From positions 930,001 to 994,000 of the forward strand of contig JAAXNY010000011.1 in assembly GCA_013420905.1 (NCBI GenBank): 64,000 nt of DNA, written 5' to 3'. The stretch comes from Collybia mongolica (lineage: Eukaryota > Basidiomycota > Agaricomycetes > Agaricales > Clitocybaceae). Within the stretch, counting starts at the first letter, position 1; the number at the start of each line of letters is the position of its first letter. Below are positions 23,876 through 35,237 of the stretch, in pieces. The position numbers were made by a program, and so were the translations under genes. The notes beneath the pieces were generated by a model. The model ran no database searches, was not told the origin of the DNA, and was given only the letters and a program-made list of their open reading frames with translations.

Positions 23876-24946
23876 CTATAACGCCGGAAGGTATTTTGAA
23901 AACCACACGGCGAGCTCCCCCATCTCTGCATCATCGATGGAATGCCCCAACCAGGGATACGTCAAAAATCGTAAACCCGGCGTGGTGCCCCGGGAAGGTA
24001 ATTCTTCAGGGGTGAGTCGTTCAAGGGACCCGTTGAACGGAATGTCGAGATCGCTCGCTAACGTTTCGGCAGCCTTGATGGAGAACTGGTACTCGACCTG
24101 TTGATCGACGCGGCCGTGGCCCCAGAAGATTGGCAGGGAGCGCGCGAGATGGGAGGCAATCTATGTTCGAGTATGGGAAATATGCGGAATGCCGAACGAG
24201 GTATGCACGCACTTCCTTTGCCTTCTTCCGAAGTGGGATGTACCCACTGAGAACAAAGATGCCAGCTAGTGGCCTCTGCGTTGTCAGACCAAGTAGCATT
24301 GAGACCGCACTGCCCTGGCTGAGCCCACCGACAATAATTCGATGGGATGGGATCCCACTCTTTTCTTCCTTTGTTACCATGTCATTGATGAGGGCTACCC
24401 ATTTGTAGAGGCCTTCTTCGTCCTCTGGGCGGTTCGGGATATCGAATGAGTAACAGTCAAACCTGCAGATGCATGATTCATTTTGAATATAATGGGAGGA
24501 TCGAGAGGTGCTGATGGTTGGCGTACCATGAAGGCATGATTACCCCTCTGTTCCCTGTAACGGCCATTGGTCTCCTGGTCGTCGCGATTGCGTGAGATCT
24601 CTATTGGATCTCGGCTACATAGTGTCGATGAAATTAGGCTCACGCGTGGGGCGCTATCCATTTAATATGCCCAAGTCCTGGTTGTGAAGCCAATTCTTCC
24701 GCCAGCGGAGCCATACCATTGCCATTGTCTCCCAAACCCTACAGATTCAGTCGAGATAAATCCATCGATAATGGAGAGACTGAGATCAGCACGCAGTTCG
24801 GATGTAGGACGTTGGTCGCTACTAACATGAAGCCATATGATGGTTGCCGTGTGTTTGTTCGAGGCAGGGATTGTGATGTACTCAAGCGGGTTTCGAGCGA
24901 CCTCCCTCCCCGAAATGTGCACGGACTGCATCTCATCTTCAGCCAT
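23876..24946 (-). CDS. APT1: acyl-protein thioesterase 1 (alpha/beta hydrolase)
   Basis: Removes palmitate from S-acylated proteins such as Ras and G-alpha subunits. Exon 1 gives 'YITIPASNKHTATIIWLH' and an 80-base intron (donor gttagt) splits the HGLGD box: 'GLGDNGNGMAPLAEELASQ', 'GLGHIKWIAPHA'. Further exons give 'MAVTGNRGVIMPSWFD', 'CYSFDIPNRPEDEEGLYKW', the nucleophile motif 'VGGLSQGSAVSMLLGL' (catalytic Ser), 'GIFVLSGYIPLRKKAKE', 'FWGHGRVDQQVEYQF' (catalytic Asp) and 'WLGHSIDDAEMGELAVWF' (catalytic His), ending 'KYLPAL' with the stop at 23878-23876. The triad is complete. The start is uncertain among Met codons at 24988, 24946 and 24934. A decayed copy lies immediately upstream (about 25280-26060). 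Confidence 0.88.
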
Positions 24947-25279
24947 GATGATATTGACAGTTCGGGGATGGCTGCAATTGAACGGCAAACATTCCAGCTC
25001 GAGTACGAATCTACATCAAATTCATACTTGCAACGTGGTTATGTCAGATACCGTCCTTCACTGGAGGCTAGGACGGCAAGTACCATGGAAATTAGGAGCC
25101 GTTAATAAAAAATACCTTACACGGTTTATGTTAGGAGGACACGAAGCCGAATTCCAATATCTGCAGCCTCCACAGGCGATATCCAATGGTCCAAATCATC
25201 ATAATTGTCAGACAACTCAATCCAGTCGTGATTCCTCTTTAGGCACATCCCCAAAAGTCAAGTTCTCGGAGTTTGCTTG

Positions 25280-26060
25280 GATTTCGTTCCCCAGAATGCC
25301 AGCCAAGGTTCTTGCTGAGCTTACAGCAACTGTATAATCTATTTGGAGGTCGACTCGGCAAGGATGTAGCGATTGGAGACACGATCTTGACGGTTATGGA
25401 GGCCGTTAGTGATCATAGGAGTGATGTGCAGAGTGATGAGTACACACATCTTTCGTTTTCTTTCTCAATGAAACGTAACGACTCAGGACAAATATCCCCA
25501 CTAGAAGCCCCGTAATCCCTGAAGATTAGTGACTGCGCTGAAATGGCTCAGCCCCCCGACGATTCAGATCAAGCGAATGTTACATGTCGCTTCCTCTTCA
25601 GTCACGATCTCATTGATGAGTTTCATCGCTTTGATTAACCCATAATTTCTTGGGACGTCGAAGGAGCAATAGTCAGGCCTAGAAATAGTATTGTTTTGAT
25701 GAATTGAACCACCAATCACACAAACACTTGGAATTTCAATGCGGCCCTTATATCCCTACTTGGGCTTTCCATAAAAACCCGTCTGCTCAGCGATGGTGTT
25801 GACGTTAAGGGTTTTGACTCGCGCACGCGGCAGAATTCATTCAACACGCCCCTCTCCCGGTGTAAAACCTAGTTTATTGCGGTCTTGAGCAAACCTTGAC
25901 TAGTATCGGCCAGATCCTGCCTGATGAGATGAATGTTCCTAATAAATTCACGGATCCGAAATCCATGAGGGACGACCATGAAACCAGATAAACCGTGACA
26001 GCGTGGATCTCCCGGGGGAGGATGGAGAGGAATTTCAATCGGATTTTGGATTCTGTTGAT
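25280..26060 (-). pseudogene. decayed second copy of acyl-protein thioesterase
   Basis: Fragments in the same order as the intact neighbour can be read on the minus strand, but in shifting frames. About 26015-25960 reads 'ILPREIHAVTV' and, one frame over, 'IWFHG' (compare TIPASNKHTATI / IWLHG). About 25830-25800 reads 'ILPRARVKTLNVN' (LPHAP block). About 25675-25590 reads 'YCSFDVPRNYGLIKAMKLIN' (CYSFDIPNRPEDEEGLYKW...LIN). About 25565-25535 reads 'VGGLSHFSAVT' (nucleophile box). About 25520-25480 reads 'GLLVGIFVLSRYVSLRKKTKD' in pieces (GIFVLSGYIPLRKKAKE). About 25305 reads 'AFWGTK' (FWGHG). In-frame stops and at least two frame changes break it. The catalytic Ser triplet survives but the flanking GQGS residues do not. 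The C-terminal His region was not found. Confidence 0.72.
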
Positions 26061-26433
26061 GGAGAGGACTGGGAAGTTGCCGTTATCAACGTGTAATCTA
26101 TTCTCAGGGATATTCGTCGGACGGTGTTTTGAGAATCAAGTAAAAATTTCTCGTTTGCCGCGCAATTGAATTACGAAACCTACGTATATTAGGTGCCTAA
26201 AGGAGCGACATATTTTCTTGAGAAGTGCCCCGCTCGAATGACGCTTAACTGGTAAGTCTAAGTATGAACGAAAGCCCCAACATGTGGGAATGAAGTTTGG
26301 ATATGCTCGAATTTGAAATATGATGTGTAGATGCGTTGCATGTATTGTTTGAATGAGGCTCATGGTCGAGTCCTGTTGTATGCGTTGAGATGGTCCGGGA
26401 ATTGAGAAGTCAGAACTAGTATCCATGCTCCTA

Positions 26434-29321
26434 CTAGCAACCGCCATCAAGGCGGTTCTTTGGCCATGGCTGCTTAATATCTTTCCACAGCGTTAGGTTG
26501 GGATTGGAATATGCGTCTTTGTAACTACGATAATCTGGTCAACGCTCATGATGTTAAACAATATGGTAGGGGGGACAAACGTCTCAATGTAGGCATGTGT
26601 CGGGAAGTCTGGAGGGTCGCAGCCGATGTTGCGCGCATTGGAGGGTTGGTAGACTCGAATCCAGTCGATGCTCATTGTGGCAGGTAGAATAAGGTTGTCA
26701 AAGTCGATTCCGCCGAAATTGAGCGAAAATCCAAGATTCGCAATGATATACTATCGACGGCATGAATACCTCATAGGACAGGTGGTATTTGGTAGATCAT
26801 GACGTACCATTGGTTCTTGTGGAACAGCCCGTGCACTGATATTGACTCTTGGGTCAGGACCTAATCCAGCCGCGCGGACAGTCCAAGCCAGCTTCCCATC
26901 ATTTATCCAAGACACATAAGAATCGTCGAATCTGAGAAAGATGTCAGAATGATCGCATACCTCAATGAACGACCGTACATACCCGGGCTTATATTCGAAT
27001 CCATATATAGAGTAGCAACCCGTCCCTCGTTCGTAGCAGCCTTGATTGGTAATGGCAAGGCCACTAGTAGTTTGTTGGAAGGCACCTGTGATGTCGAGCT
27101 ATTAACTGGCGAAAGATTATGATACCTTCTTTCAACGTACCACCGGCATAAGTGTTCAATTCCGTTACTGCTGGGTCGGCAATGATGAGGTTATCAGTCG
27201 TGTTCAACCATTTATACTCGGCCTTGGAGAGCGGGAGAAATTAGAAACTGCAAGATGGAAAGAAAGGCGAGATCCTACGTTGAAAGGAGCCCATTGGGCT
27301 GATAAAGAGACCTATTGGAGATGTTAGTCACACTGGAAATGAAGCATCCGAACAAATATCACCAACCTTTCCAACACCGTTGTCGACAGTGGCCTCAAAA
27401 ATATCAATTTCAGGCGCAGCACGTCCCACATAACTACCATCAGCTCGCATAGGACCGGGATGTGACTCTCCTGGACATGTACAAGCCGCTGTTCCAGGTC
27501 ACTGTCGTGTAAGTACCATTTCAAAATAAGCCATCAATTTTACTGACATAGGCGCTGTCCGGGAAGGTACGACTGACATCGAGCAATTAGTTGCCAACGA
27601 TAATCAAGCAAGGGAAGATCCACACCAGTTCGTTGTTATTTGCGGGGTCACCTTTCGTGACAGCCAGAAGGGGTAGCTGCGTGCCAGGGTAGGTCTGATT
27701 GGGAAGTGTACCGACATCACAAGCGTCGTAAGTATATGGCCACTGGTTTGTTCATGAGTCTCGTAGCGTTCCGCGATGTAAAATTTAAACTCACAAGTCC
27801 TTCCAAGCTTGCACCGAATCCAGCCCGGCCTGAGGTACTGTCAGATCAAAGCTAGTTAAAATGTAAGTTGCCAACATCACTGACCTAAGTTTCCCATCGT
27901 CCAACTAAAAGAAACTTAGCATCTGAACACAATACAGATTTGTCAAAAGCTTACACTGCAGGCCAGAGACCACTTCACGAGTATTAGAGTGAACAGAAGC
28001 TATAGGTATTTGATAAAAGCCACGTACTGGACATTGTTATCGCCAGGTAACCTGACATTAGCTACACAACATTAAAACGTCATGATTATGTGATGTGATG
28101 AGCGACCTTACCTTCAATCAAGCCTCCTGTAAAACAAAACTTGTTCCTGTGTTTTTAATGAGAAAGTGCATATCAACAAACATAGAAGCAGGTCGATACC
28201 AAGTCTGAACCTGCCATCAATGATGAGTATGTAAAGCACATCCCAGAGATCGTCAACATACCATGCCAGATCGGTAAGATAGATTGTGATTGGTAGATAT
28301 GTCGTCGATTCGAGACAGTGTTAACCTCAGCGCGCCTCCCTCTGTCGTGGCTGGGCTCACGTGGTTATCAAAATACTCGCGTCAAATGCGTCAAACTCAC
28401 CTCCAGCAGGATCGTACCATTCCAAATCGTTCTTGCAGTTGTTACATCAGTCTTCTGTGACGTAAGTCAGACTAAATGGGTTCTCACCGTGCCCCAGTAA
28501 TGTAAATCAACCGCCTCCCAGTAAGGGTCGTCACCCGGATAGAACGTGCGGCCATCTAGGTTGAACTCGTCTGAAAATACCAAGTCCCACTCGTCCCCAG
28601 GCTTCATGTATGATTTTTTCGTGTATACTTCAACAGGCGTATCGCGATCGACCAGGCCCCAGTTGCCTGGCATGTCCGCAATCTGTCCCGTTGCATTAAT
28701 TCCACCTAAGTTGAATCCTCCTTGCGTTGACATCGGCTTTTCAAGGAAGTGACTGAGAATTGGGAAACCTGCACGCGTATCACGTTATCAAGGCAACCCG
28801 GCCCGATAAGGATCAGACCCACCAGCACTGCGAGGAGTAGAAATCAGCACCAAAGTGGAGGTTCAGAATGTATAAAAAAACTTACAAAAGCATCAATATC
28901 CCGGCTGCAAGGATGAAGAGACACCCCAGATTGGCTGCTCCACGACTTGTCATGATAGAACCGCCCTTGTCGTTCTTCCTGTCTCTATGCGGATCAGGAT
29001 TGTGTAAATCGTCGTCCGGTTCAGGTGTGTTCATAAGCAGTGGCATCCCCCATTGTGCTGGTGAGGGTGATAACGCGTACTAGAAATTGGTTAGAAATGG
29101 AAAATTGCGACTCCCGAAACAGTCGGCATCACCTTTTCTGAGAGCGACGCCTATGATAATGCACTATTTTAGATTACACTTTCAGGATAGAGCTATGGCA
29201 GACATACGGGATAGCTAGTAGACGAACGGTCATCATCTGCACGCGCTCGAGAAGAGGAGCCGGCAGTGGGCAAAAGGCTGGTTGCTGATGCAGAGGATTG
29301 CTGGGTAAAGCGGCCTGACAT
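26434..29321 (-). CDS. KRE6/SKN1-type beta-1,6-glucan synthesis protein (GH16-like)
   Basis: Type II membrane protein of the secretory pathway needed for beta-1,6-glucan in the cell wall. Exon 1 starts 'MSGRFTQQSSASATSLLPTA'. Further exons give 'YALSPSPAQWGMPLL', a charged stretch, then 'TSRGAANLGCLFILAAGILM' (single TM anchor, about 28955-28900). Luminal exons give 'FPILSHFLEKPMSTQGGFNL', 'GGINATGQIADMPGN', 'DLVFSDEFNLDGRTFYPGDD' and 'YWEAVDLHYW'. After many short introns the GH16 catalytic motif 'PEIDIFEA' appears (about 27400), then 'SIDWIRVYQPSNARNIGCDP' and, in the last exon, 'LTLWKDIKQPWPKNRLDGGC' with the stop at 26436-26434. Both acidic residues of the E-x-D-x-x-E motif are present. 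The region 27600-28400 is cut into very small exons that I only partly resolved. Confidence 0.87.
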
Positions 29322-30201
29322 GTGGCGAAGTCAAAGAAAAAAAGAGCAAACGTGAATTACGAGTATCTAGTAATGAGCGTTCCAGTCTAAGCTGGCCGCT
29401 AAGTGGGTATTGTGAAACGAGTGTGGGTTATGTAGCTGCAAAATAGTGTTGGTTCTAGTCAAAGGGTTGGGGGAGGAATCCCTGATTTCTCACAATATAT
29501 TGAGCCGAGCGGCGCATGCGTTGGCAAATGAGAAGCCGAAACGGAGACAAAGGTCAGCGAGTTACGTACACAACGATCCACCATGATAGCCGCGATTCTA
29601 CGAACAGGTAACGGTTGAGTTGCGGGGGTGCCTCGAAACAAAAAAAATAGCTTCCGCCTGCGGGAAAGCCTGGATGGCATATGTAGTAGAACTTTGTGGC
29701 TAGATCATGAGTTGCTATTCTTCCACACAAGCATGGAAATCAAGTTCTTTTTGCTGCATTCTTGCGATGACTTCATTGGTTTGCTTTACGGCTCGCGTGT
29801 AACGACAAGCTTTTCTTATGATTTCTTGGCATATGGACGTTCAAGCAGCTTTCATAAAATCGAACGGGGCTGGACGCGGAAGCATATCTGAAGGAGTTAT
29901 GAAAGGCAGTGTGCATTCACGATGCCCAAGCCCCTCTTGTATGGTGGTGGTAACTGTTCAAGAAAGGTTGACGGGCTTCGATTTGATCATCCAACGTTCA
30001 CACGCCCGTTCTTGTCGCTTGCCAGGGCAGAGTCACGTCTTGAGTCACGCAGTTCCCAACATGTCCGAGTCGGTCAATCTTATTCTTCATTCTTATCATT
30101 CAGTTCTGCAACATTGTAAGTAATGGCCCAATAGCATAGATTTCGCATTCTAGATATTTTACAGCATGCGTTACATTCAACCTGTTCCTTAATTTTTTTT
30201 C
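29322..30201. other. intergenic between KRE6-like start and ADE13 stop
   Basis: About 880 bp that should hold the promoter of the KRE6/SKN1-like gene (transcribed leftwards) and the terminator of the adenylosuccinate lyase gene. Only short overlapping frames occur. A poly-A run (29639-29647) and a poly-T run near 30190-30200 are visible. No gene is supported. Confidence 0.4.
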
Positions 30202-32193
30202 CTATACCGAAAGCTCGACCTTCCTGCTCCCATTGATCGCCTCTTGAAGTTCTTTCCCAGCCAAGGCCGGCTCCACCCAATCCTTTAAGAACGCATCAAC
30301 CTGCTCGGGTGCACGGCCCACGAAACTGGCGGGTTCGAGGAGGTCTTCCAACTGGCCCTTAATCGGATCGAAGTAGGCATCAGCACGGACACGGTCAATG
30401 AGGTCATTCTCGAGTCCGAGGTTCTTCACTTGGTGTGCAGCTTCATGAGAAAGTACCTATACGGTCAGGAGTATCAAAAATAATGCATCGGAGGATCTGA
30501 AACGCGACGTACCCTTATCTTCTCATGCGCCTCCTGTCTATCGCCACCCTTCTTGACAATCGCCATGATGATGTTCTCAGTGGCCATGAAAGGGAGCTCC
30601 TGAGCGATGCGACGAGCAATAACCTTGGGATATACAACAAGTCCCTCTGAGACGTTTTGGAGTGTGGAAAGGACGATGTCTGCTGTTAAGAAGGCTTCCG
30701 GAAGCGTTATCCTTCGGTTAGCGCTAAAGGAACATTAGACAAATCTTCCGCGTCTCAACAAGTCCAACACACCTATCGTCCAAGGTCCTTTCAAACCACT
30801 GGACACTGGCAGTCATCAGAGCATTCTGGTGGAGAACCATGAGATGCCTCGAGAGACTGCAGACGCGCTCGGAACGCATTGGATTCCGCTTGTATGCCAT
30901 AGCGGAAGACCCAATTTGTGTAGATTCAAATGGCTCCTCGATCTCCTGCTCGAGAGATGAGAGACGAGTTCGTCAAACGAGATATTTGACGAACCTTTAA
31001 GTTCGCCAGCAACCTGATATCAGTGGCAATTTTGTGGGCCGTCGCACCCAAGGACGCAAGAGGTGACAACACATCGATGTCAACCTTGCGTGAATAGGTC
31101 TGCGAGGTCACAGGGTACGCGTAGGCAAATCCTGAGAGCTCAGTGACCCTTTTGTCGAGAGCCTCAACCTTGGATACGAGCATAAGTACCACATCAGTCA
31201 AGGCCGAGGCGACCGTTTACCTTGGCATGGTCACCGTCAAACAAGGTCAGGAAACTGGCCTGGGTGCCAGTGGTTCCCTTTACACCTCGGAACCCAATAT
31301 CATCGCGTGCGCGTTGGATGTTACGTAGATCCCACAATAATTCCTATGACACCACCATAATTTAAGAGACCATTCCACAAGTCATGCAGACTAATGTACC
31401 TGGATCCATAATGTAGCGCGCTTTCCAACTGTCGTGAGCTGCGCTGGCTGGAAATGGGTGAAACCCAAGGTCGGGAGTGCACGATACTGTGCAGCAAACG
31501 CCGACAGGCGAGAGATAAGGACGGAGAGCGACCGAATAAGGTAGGTAAGGCCGGTACGAAGGAAGATCAAATCTGCGTTGCTATAAAAAGATTCGGAATT
31601 AGAATATTTACGCCTGGGAGGATGAGCGTTGAGACGGACTCTGTGACATAGCAAGATGTAGCACCCAAGCTACGAATACGTTGATGAGCTTTCGAAATGT
31701 CCGAAATGAATGAAACAGGACGGACTGGATGATCCCTGCAGCCGCGGGAGCGACGGTTCCGAATGTATGAACGTGAGCCATGACATCGTGGCGGCGCTTC
31801 TTCTCTTCTTGTGCAGCAACATCGAATTGTTCAGCAGTCAGGTTCTGTGATGATAGGGATATAGACGGTACTCGTAAATTTAAAAGGGCGATTTCGTACC
31901 AAATTCGCCTTCATTTGCACAATCGCTTCTTCCGGGATCGGCAATCCCAGCTCTTTCTCGGCAATGGCGAGATTCAACCACAGGGTGCGCCATGTATAGA
32001 ACCTATTCTGCAATACCCGATTGATTTTTCGACGCACGATTTGGATTGGGTGTACTTACGGCCGGAGAAAACAGATGGGCCATTTCTTTGCTCGCATATC
32101 GGCTAAATGTTTGATATTTCAGACAAGGTTCCGGTGCGAGCATGTTTATTCATACCTTGAGAGGGGGGTCTGGTAGGTGTCGAAGGCGTCCAT
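30202..32193 (-). CDS. ADE13: adenylosuccinate lyase
   Basis: Catalyses two purine-synthesis steps: SAICAR to AICAR plus fumarate, and adenylosuccinate to AMP plus fumarate. Exon 1 starts at 32193 with a Met just upstream of 'DTYQ'-type sequence. Following exons give '[20 protein letters not shown]', '[15 protein letters not shown]', '[15 protein letters not shown]' (His in the substrate site), '[18 protein letters not shown]' and '[20 protein letters not shown]'. The fumarate-lyase signature follows as '[18 protein letters not shown]' (about 30910-30855), then '[20 protein letters not shown]' and a C-terminus ending 'GSRKVELSV', stop at 30204-30202. About eight exons with introns near 50 bases. 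Cytosolic. All diagnostic motifs are intact. Confidence 0.92.
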
Positions 32194-32896
32194 TGTAACA
32201 ACGGCTATGATCGTTCCGAGTCAACTGTGAATAGTATCCCGGTTTCAGTCGTTTTCGTCTCGGGGTATATATCGCCCCGGCAAAACCCGTCACAGATATC
32301 TTTCAAACTTCATCCCATTTTTACCTTGGTCCTATCTACTAGTCTATTGCCTATTCCTTTGGTGAATATACCCCGTAACATAGAAAGAAAGTATGGAATG
32401 TTTCTGGGAAACAATAAGCCCCTTCTCGTTCAGAAAACATGAGTAATTCAAGAAGTTTAATTGTTTATCTAATCTCCCAAAATGCAAGACATCTGCTTCA
32501 CGTGACATATACTTTTGGGAGACTGACACTTGACTGGCACTGAGCGACTCTGAGTTATGGACCCTCGTAGATGATCACTTACGCAGAGTTAGACCAGAGT
32601 AAGTTGAGCACGGAGGGAAATATCTTCCCCCAGTTTGTCGTCAGAATGATGACTTGGGTGGGGACGAGGTGGAAATATGATCCAGATTCTCAAACTTTGT
32701 GACACGAGAAAACTTTCTGGACCTCGGTCCGGAGGACGGTGGAAATTCGTGTTAAAGAAACTGGCCCTACAACATCATAATACAACAAGGATGATACAAC
32801 TGACCGTAGAAAAGGCGGACATCCGTGGGGTCAAGTGACTACAGAAGATAAATATCTTTGCAAAAACCAGCGCAGTGACGACTGATCCAGCGAGGG
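32194..32896. other. intergenic, no supported gene
   Basis: About 700 bp between ADE13 and the disordered-protein gene, both on the minus strand. It should contain the ADE13 promoter and the upstream gene's 3' end. Open frames are short and unrecognised. Confidence 0.4.
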
Positions 32897-33630
32897 TCAT
32901 GAGAATGAACCGTGGATCAGAGCGTCCCATGCGCTCTTGGATTGCAAAGTTTCCAAGAATTTGGCCTTGGGAGTGCCAGATCCAGAGGCCGGTTGAGCGA
33001 CAACAGGGACGTGAGCTGGTAAAGGAGAGGGAGCGTGTATTGCTGGAGCGTCGCGGGCAGTCGGAGGAGAAGCGGACAACACGGGCGCGGGCAAACTGAG
33101 AGGAGGCGGGGATTCTTGAGATGGCGAAGGCTGTTCACTTCCATGTGCTGAAGGCGAAGACCCTGATGGCGATGGCGGGAGGGGTAATGCTGATGGCCAA
33201 TGAGAATCAGCCGAGTCCTACAAAAGTTTAATTAGATTGCACAAGAGAGGGATTGAACATGTGTATACCATGAGACCCAGCCGAGAGGGTGTGTGTGGCT
33301 GGTGGACGTGTCGGGCTTGGAGAAGAGAATCATGTACTGGAGTGGACTGAGGAGGAGGCGGTGGCTGCGGCGAACTAGGGACAGCAAAAGAAGTAGGATG
33401 AGCAGGACTTGCTGTCCCTGACGACGAGCGTGAAGAGGGAGTAAATGGCCTTTTCTTCAAAGGCCGTAGAACGCAACATTACAACCAACAGGGTTCGACG
33501 CAAATAAAATTGGACGCACTGGGGTCAAAATGCTTCCCAAGGCAAGCCTCAGGGCCTCCTTGTGCTGCAGATTTTTGTTTGTATTGATTGGATCGTAATC
33601 GTGATATCTTTCGGAAGATGAGCGTGTCAT
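32897..33630 (-). CDS. conserved disordered Pro/Ser-rich protein
   Basis: Two to three exons on the minus strand. The chosen Met gives 'MTRSSSERYHDYDPINTNKN' followed by the helix 'HKEALRLALGSILTP'; a Met 14 codons upstream is possible. A 66-base intron (about 33525-33460) leads to 'KKRPFTPSSRSSSGTASPAH', a Pro/Ser-rich stretch, a second intron near 33270-33217, more Pro/Ser-rich sequence and the compact C-terminal motif 'GTPKAKFLETLQSKSAWDAL' plus 'IHGSFS', stop at 32899-32897. The ordered ends flanking a disordered middle look like short interaction motifs. I recall similar proteins in other basidiomycetes but no function. Further 5' exons cannot be excluded. Confidence 0.6.
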
Positions 33631-35237
33631 CTCCGCAGGTCGACTCTGGACGCGTGTCGGCTGAAATAGCATGTCAGTGAATGGTCTGTCCTAGACAGTC
33701 TCGGCGTGTCCGAGGTACAAAAGACGGACCATTAGTGGGTGGGAGGGATTTGCTCGAGGGATTTGTTCAATAGGATATAGTCGAAGACCTGGGAGCGAAG
33801 TGCGTGGTTTCTTGACTGTGCAAGAACAAGAGACATGTGCCAAGTGCACAAATGAATCCACCAGGTTGCAATCTCCTGATCAGGGTCGATGACAAATACC
33901 CCGCATTTTCCCACGGTTTCATCTCGCCAGGTATTCTCAATTTCAACCAACTTTACCGCCGGCGTCTAACTACTATCTCAGCCCTGATGGTCTTGAGCAC
34001 AATTCTACGAATGCCGGTTCATATCCACAATCTTGCAAGAGGCTCAAAAGCTGGTAGAAATAAGTGCTGCAATCACGCACAATTTCCTCTCATCTCATCA
34101 GGCCGTCTATCATTCTTCGAATAACCATCGATATCGTCATCAAAGCTTTATCTACTGCTCGATAAATCTTCGGACCTTGTATGCTTGAGGCGTGTGGACC
34201 GCCACCATTTCCTTTTTTCAAGGGCCACAGAAACTAATTCAGATCTTGATAATCAAGATTCAAGGGTCCGGATTCAAGGCCACGTCGTCGGGCTGTGCTA
34301 CTAGTGCTTGAGTCTATCTTTTAAGCCAACCGCAAAATGCATGCTCAACCATTCGGGTTCATGTTCTTGCTCGAAAGCGTTAAGTCAAGTAGGTTCATAT
34401 CAAGAGACCCAAACTCTACAATCGGGTTTTACTTGAAACACACTCTATTTCGTATTCGTAACGACCCAACCTTGACGGCAACAGGCGTGTAGATGTGGCA
34501 GCATTTCCGAACCAAATTGTTGGGTAGGGATACCAGTTATCGAAATCTACCGGACGCATTAAGATAAGCCAGCGACACATGTACTCGAGTATAGCGTTAA
34601 TCATTTCACATGCTTAAGTCACTCGTAGAAATACTACTGATTTTATTGGCCAAGTCACAGAGTTATCACTGGCAGGTGGGTTAATCAATGACTATTAACT
34701 GATGCGCGATGTTCCAAGCATCCCTATTTAGATAGCTAGCACCACACCCAGCGTCGTTCCCCATGTCTTCCCACTCATACCACGTTCTGCTACCTGCTTC
34801 AATGTCCAAGTGTCATACAATGATTTGAATGATACTCGAGACTCCACTTGCCCAACACGATTTGTGATCTAGCAAGCTGTGTCTTTGGCATTCGACCACG
34901 CAAATCACCGTCTCCATCTACTGCAATACAGAAGATGCCGTGGAGAAACGATCTGTCAAATCAGCATTAGACGCGTCGGTACTGCAGCCTATCTCAGGTT
35001 AACATCCGGTTAGTCGACAGATTGATTTAGGCTGGACTCGCCAGATGAGCGCCATCAACGGACTCAAACGCCTGATCCCGGTGTGATCATGCCGAGCCTG
35101 AGGCTTTTTTCATTCCGAGTCGGTGTAAACGCCGCGATTTCAAGTTCTTCATCTCCACTCCACCATGTCATTCTAGGGACTCGTCTGTCGTTTGTACTGT
35201 CCCAACTATAGACAACTCCCCCCTTCTCTTTTCCGCC
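33631..35237. other. intergenic between divergent genes
   Basis: About 1.6 kb between a minus-strand gene starting at 33630 and the plus-strand membrane-protein gene at 35238. Both promoters should lie here. Frames such as 33732-33950 (-) and 33837-34124 (+) overlap each other and match nothing I recognise. Confidence 0.4.

Noticed and set aside
25110..26430. A second functional thioesterase gene
   Set aside because: Frame changes and stops within conserved blocks, and the GLSQG box reads GLSHF; called a pseudogene instead.
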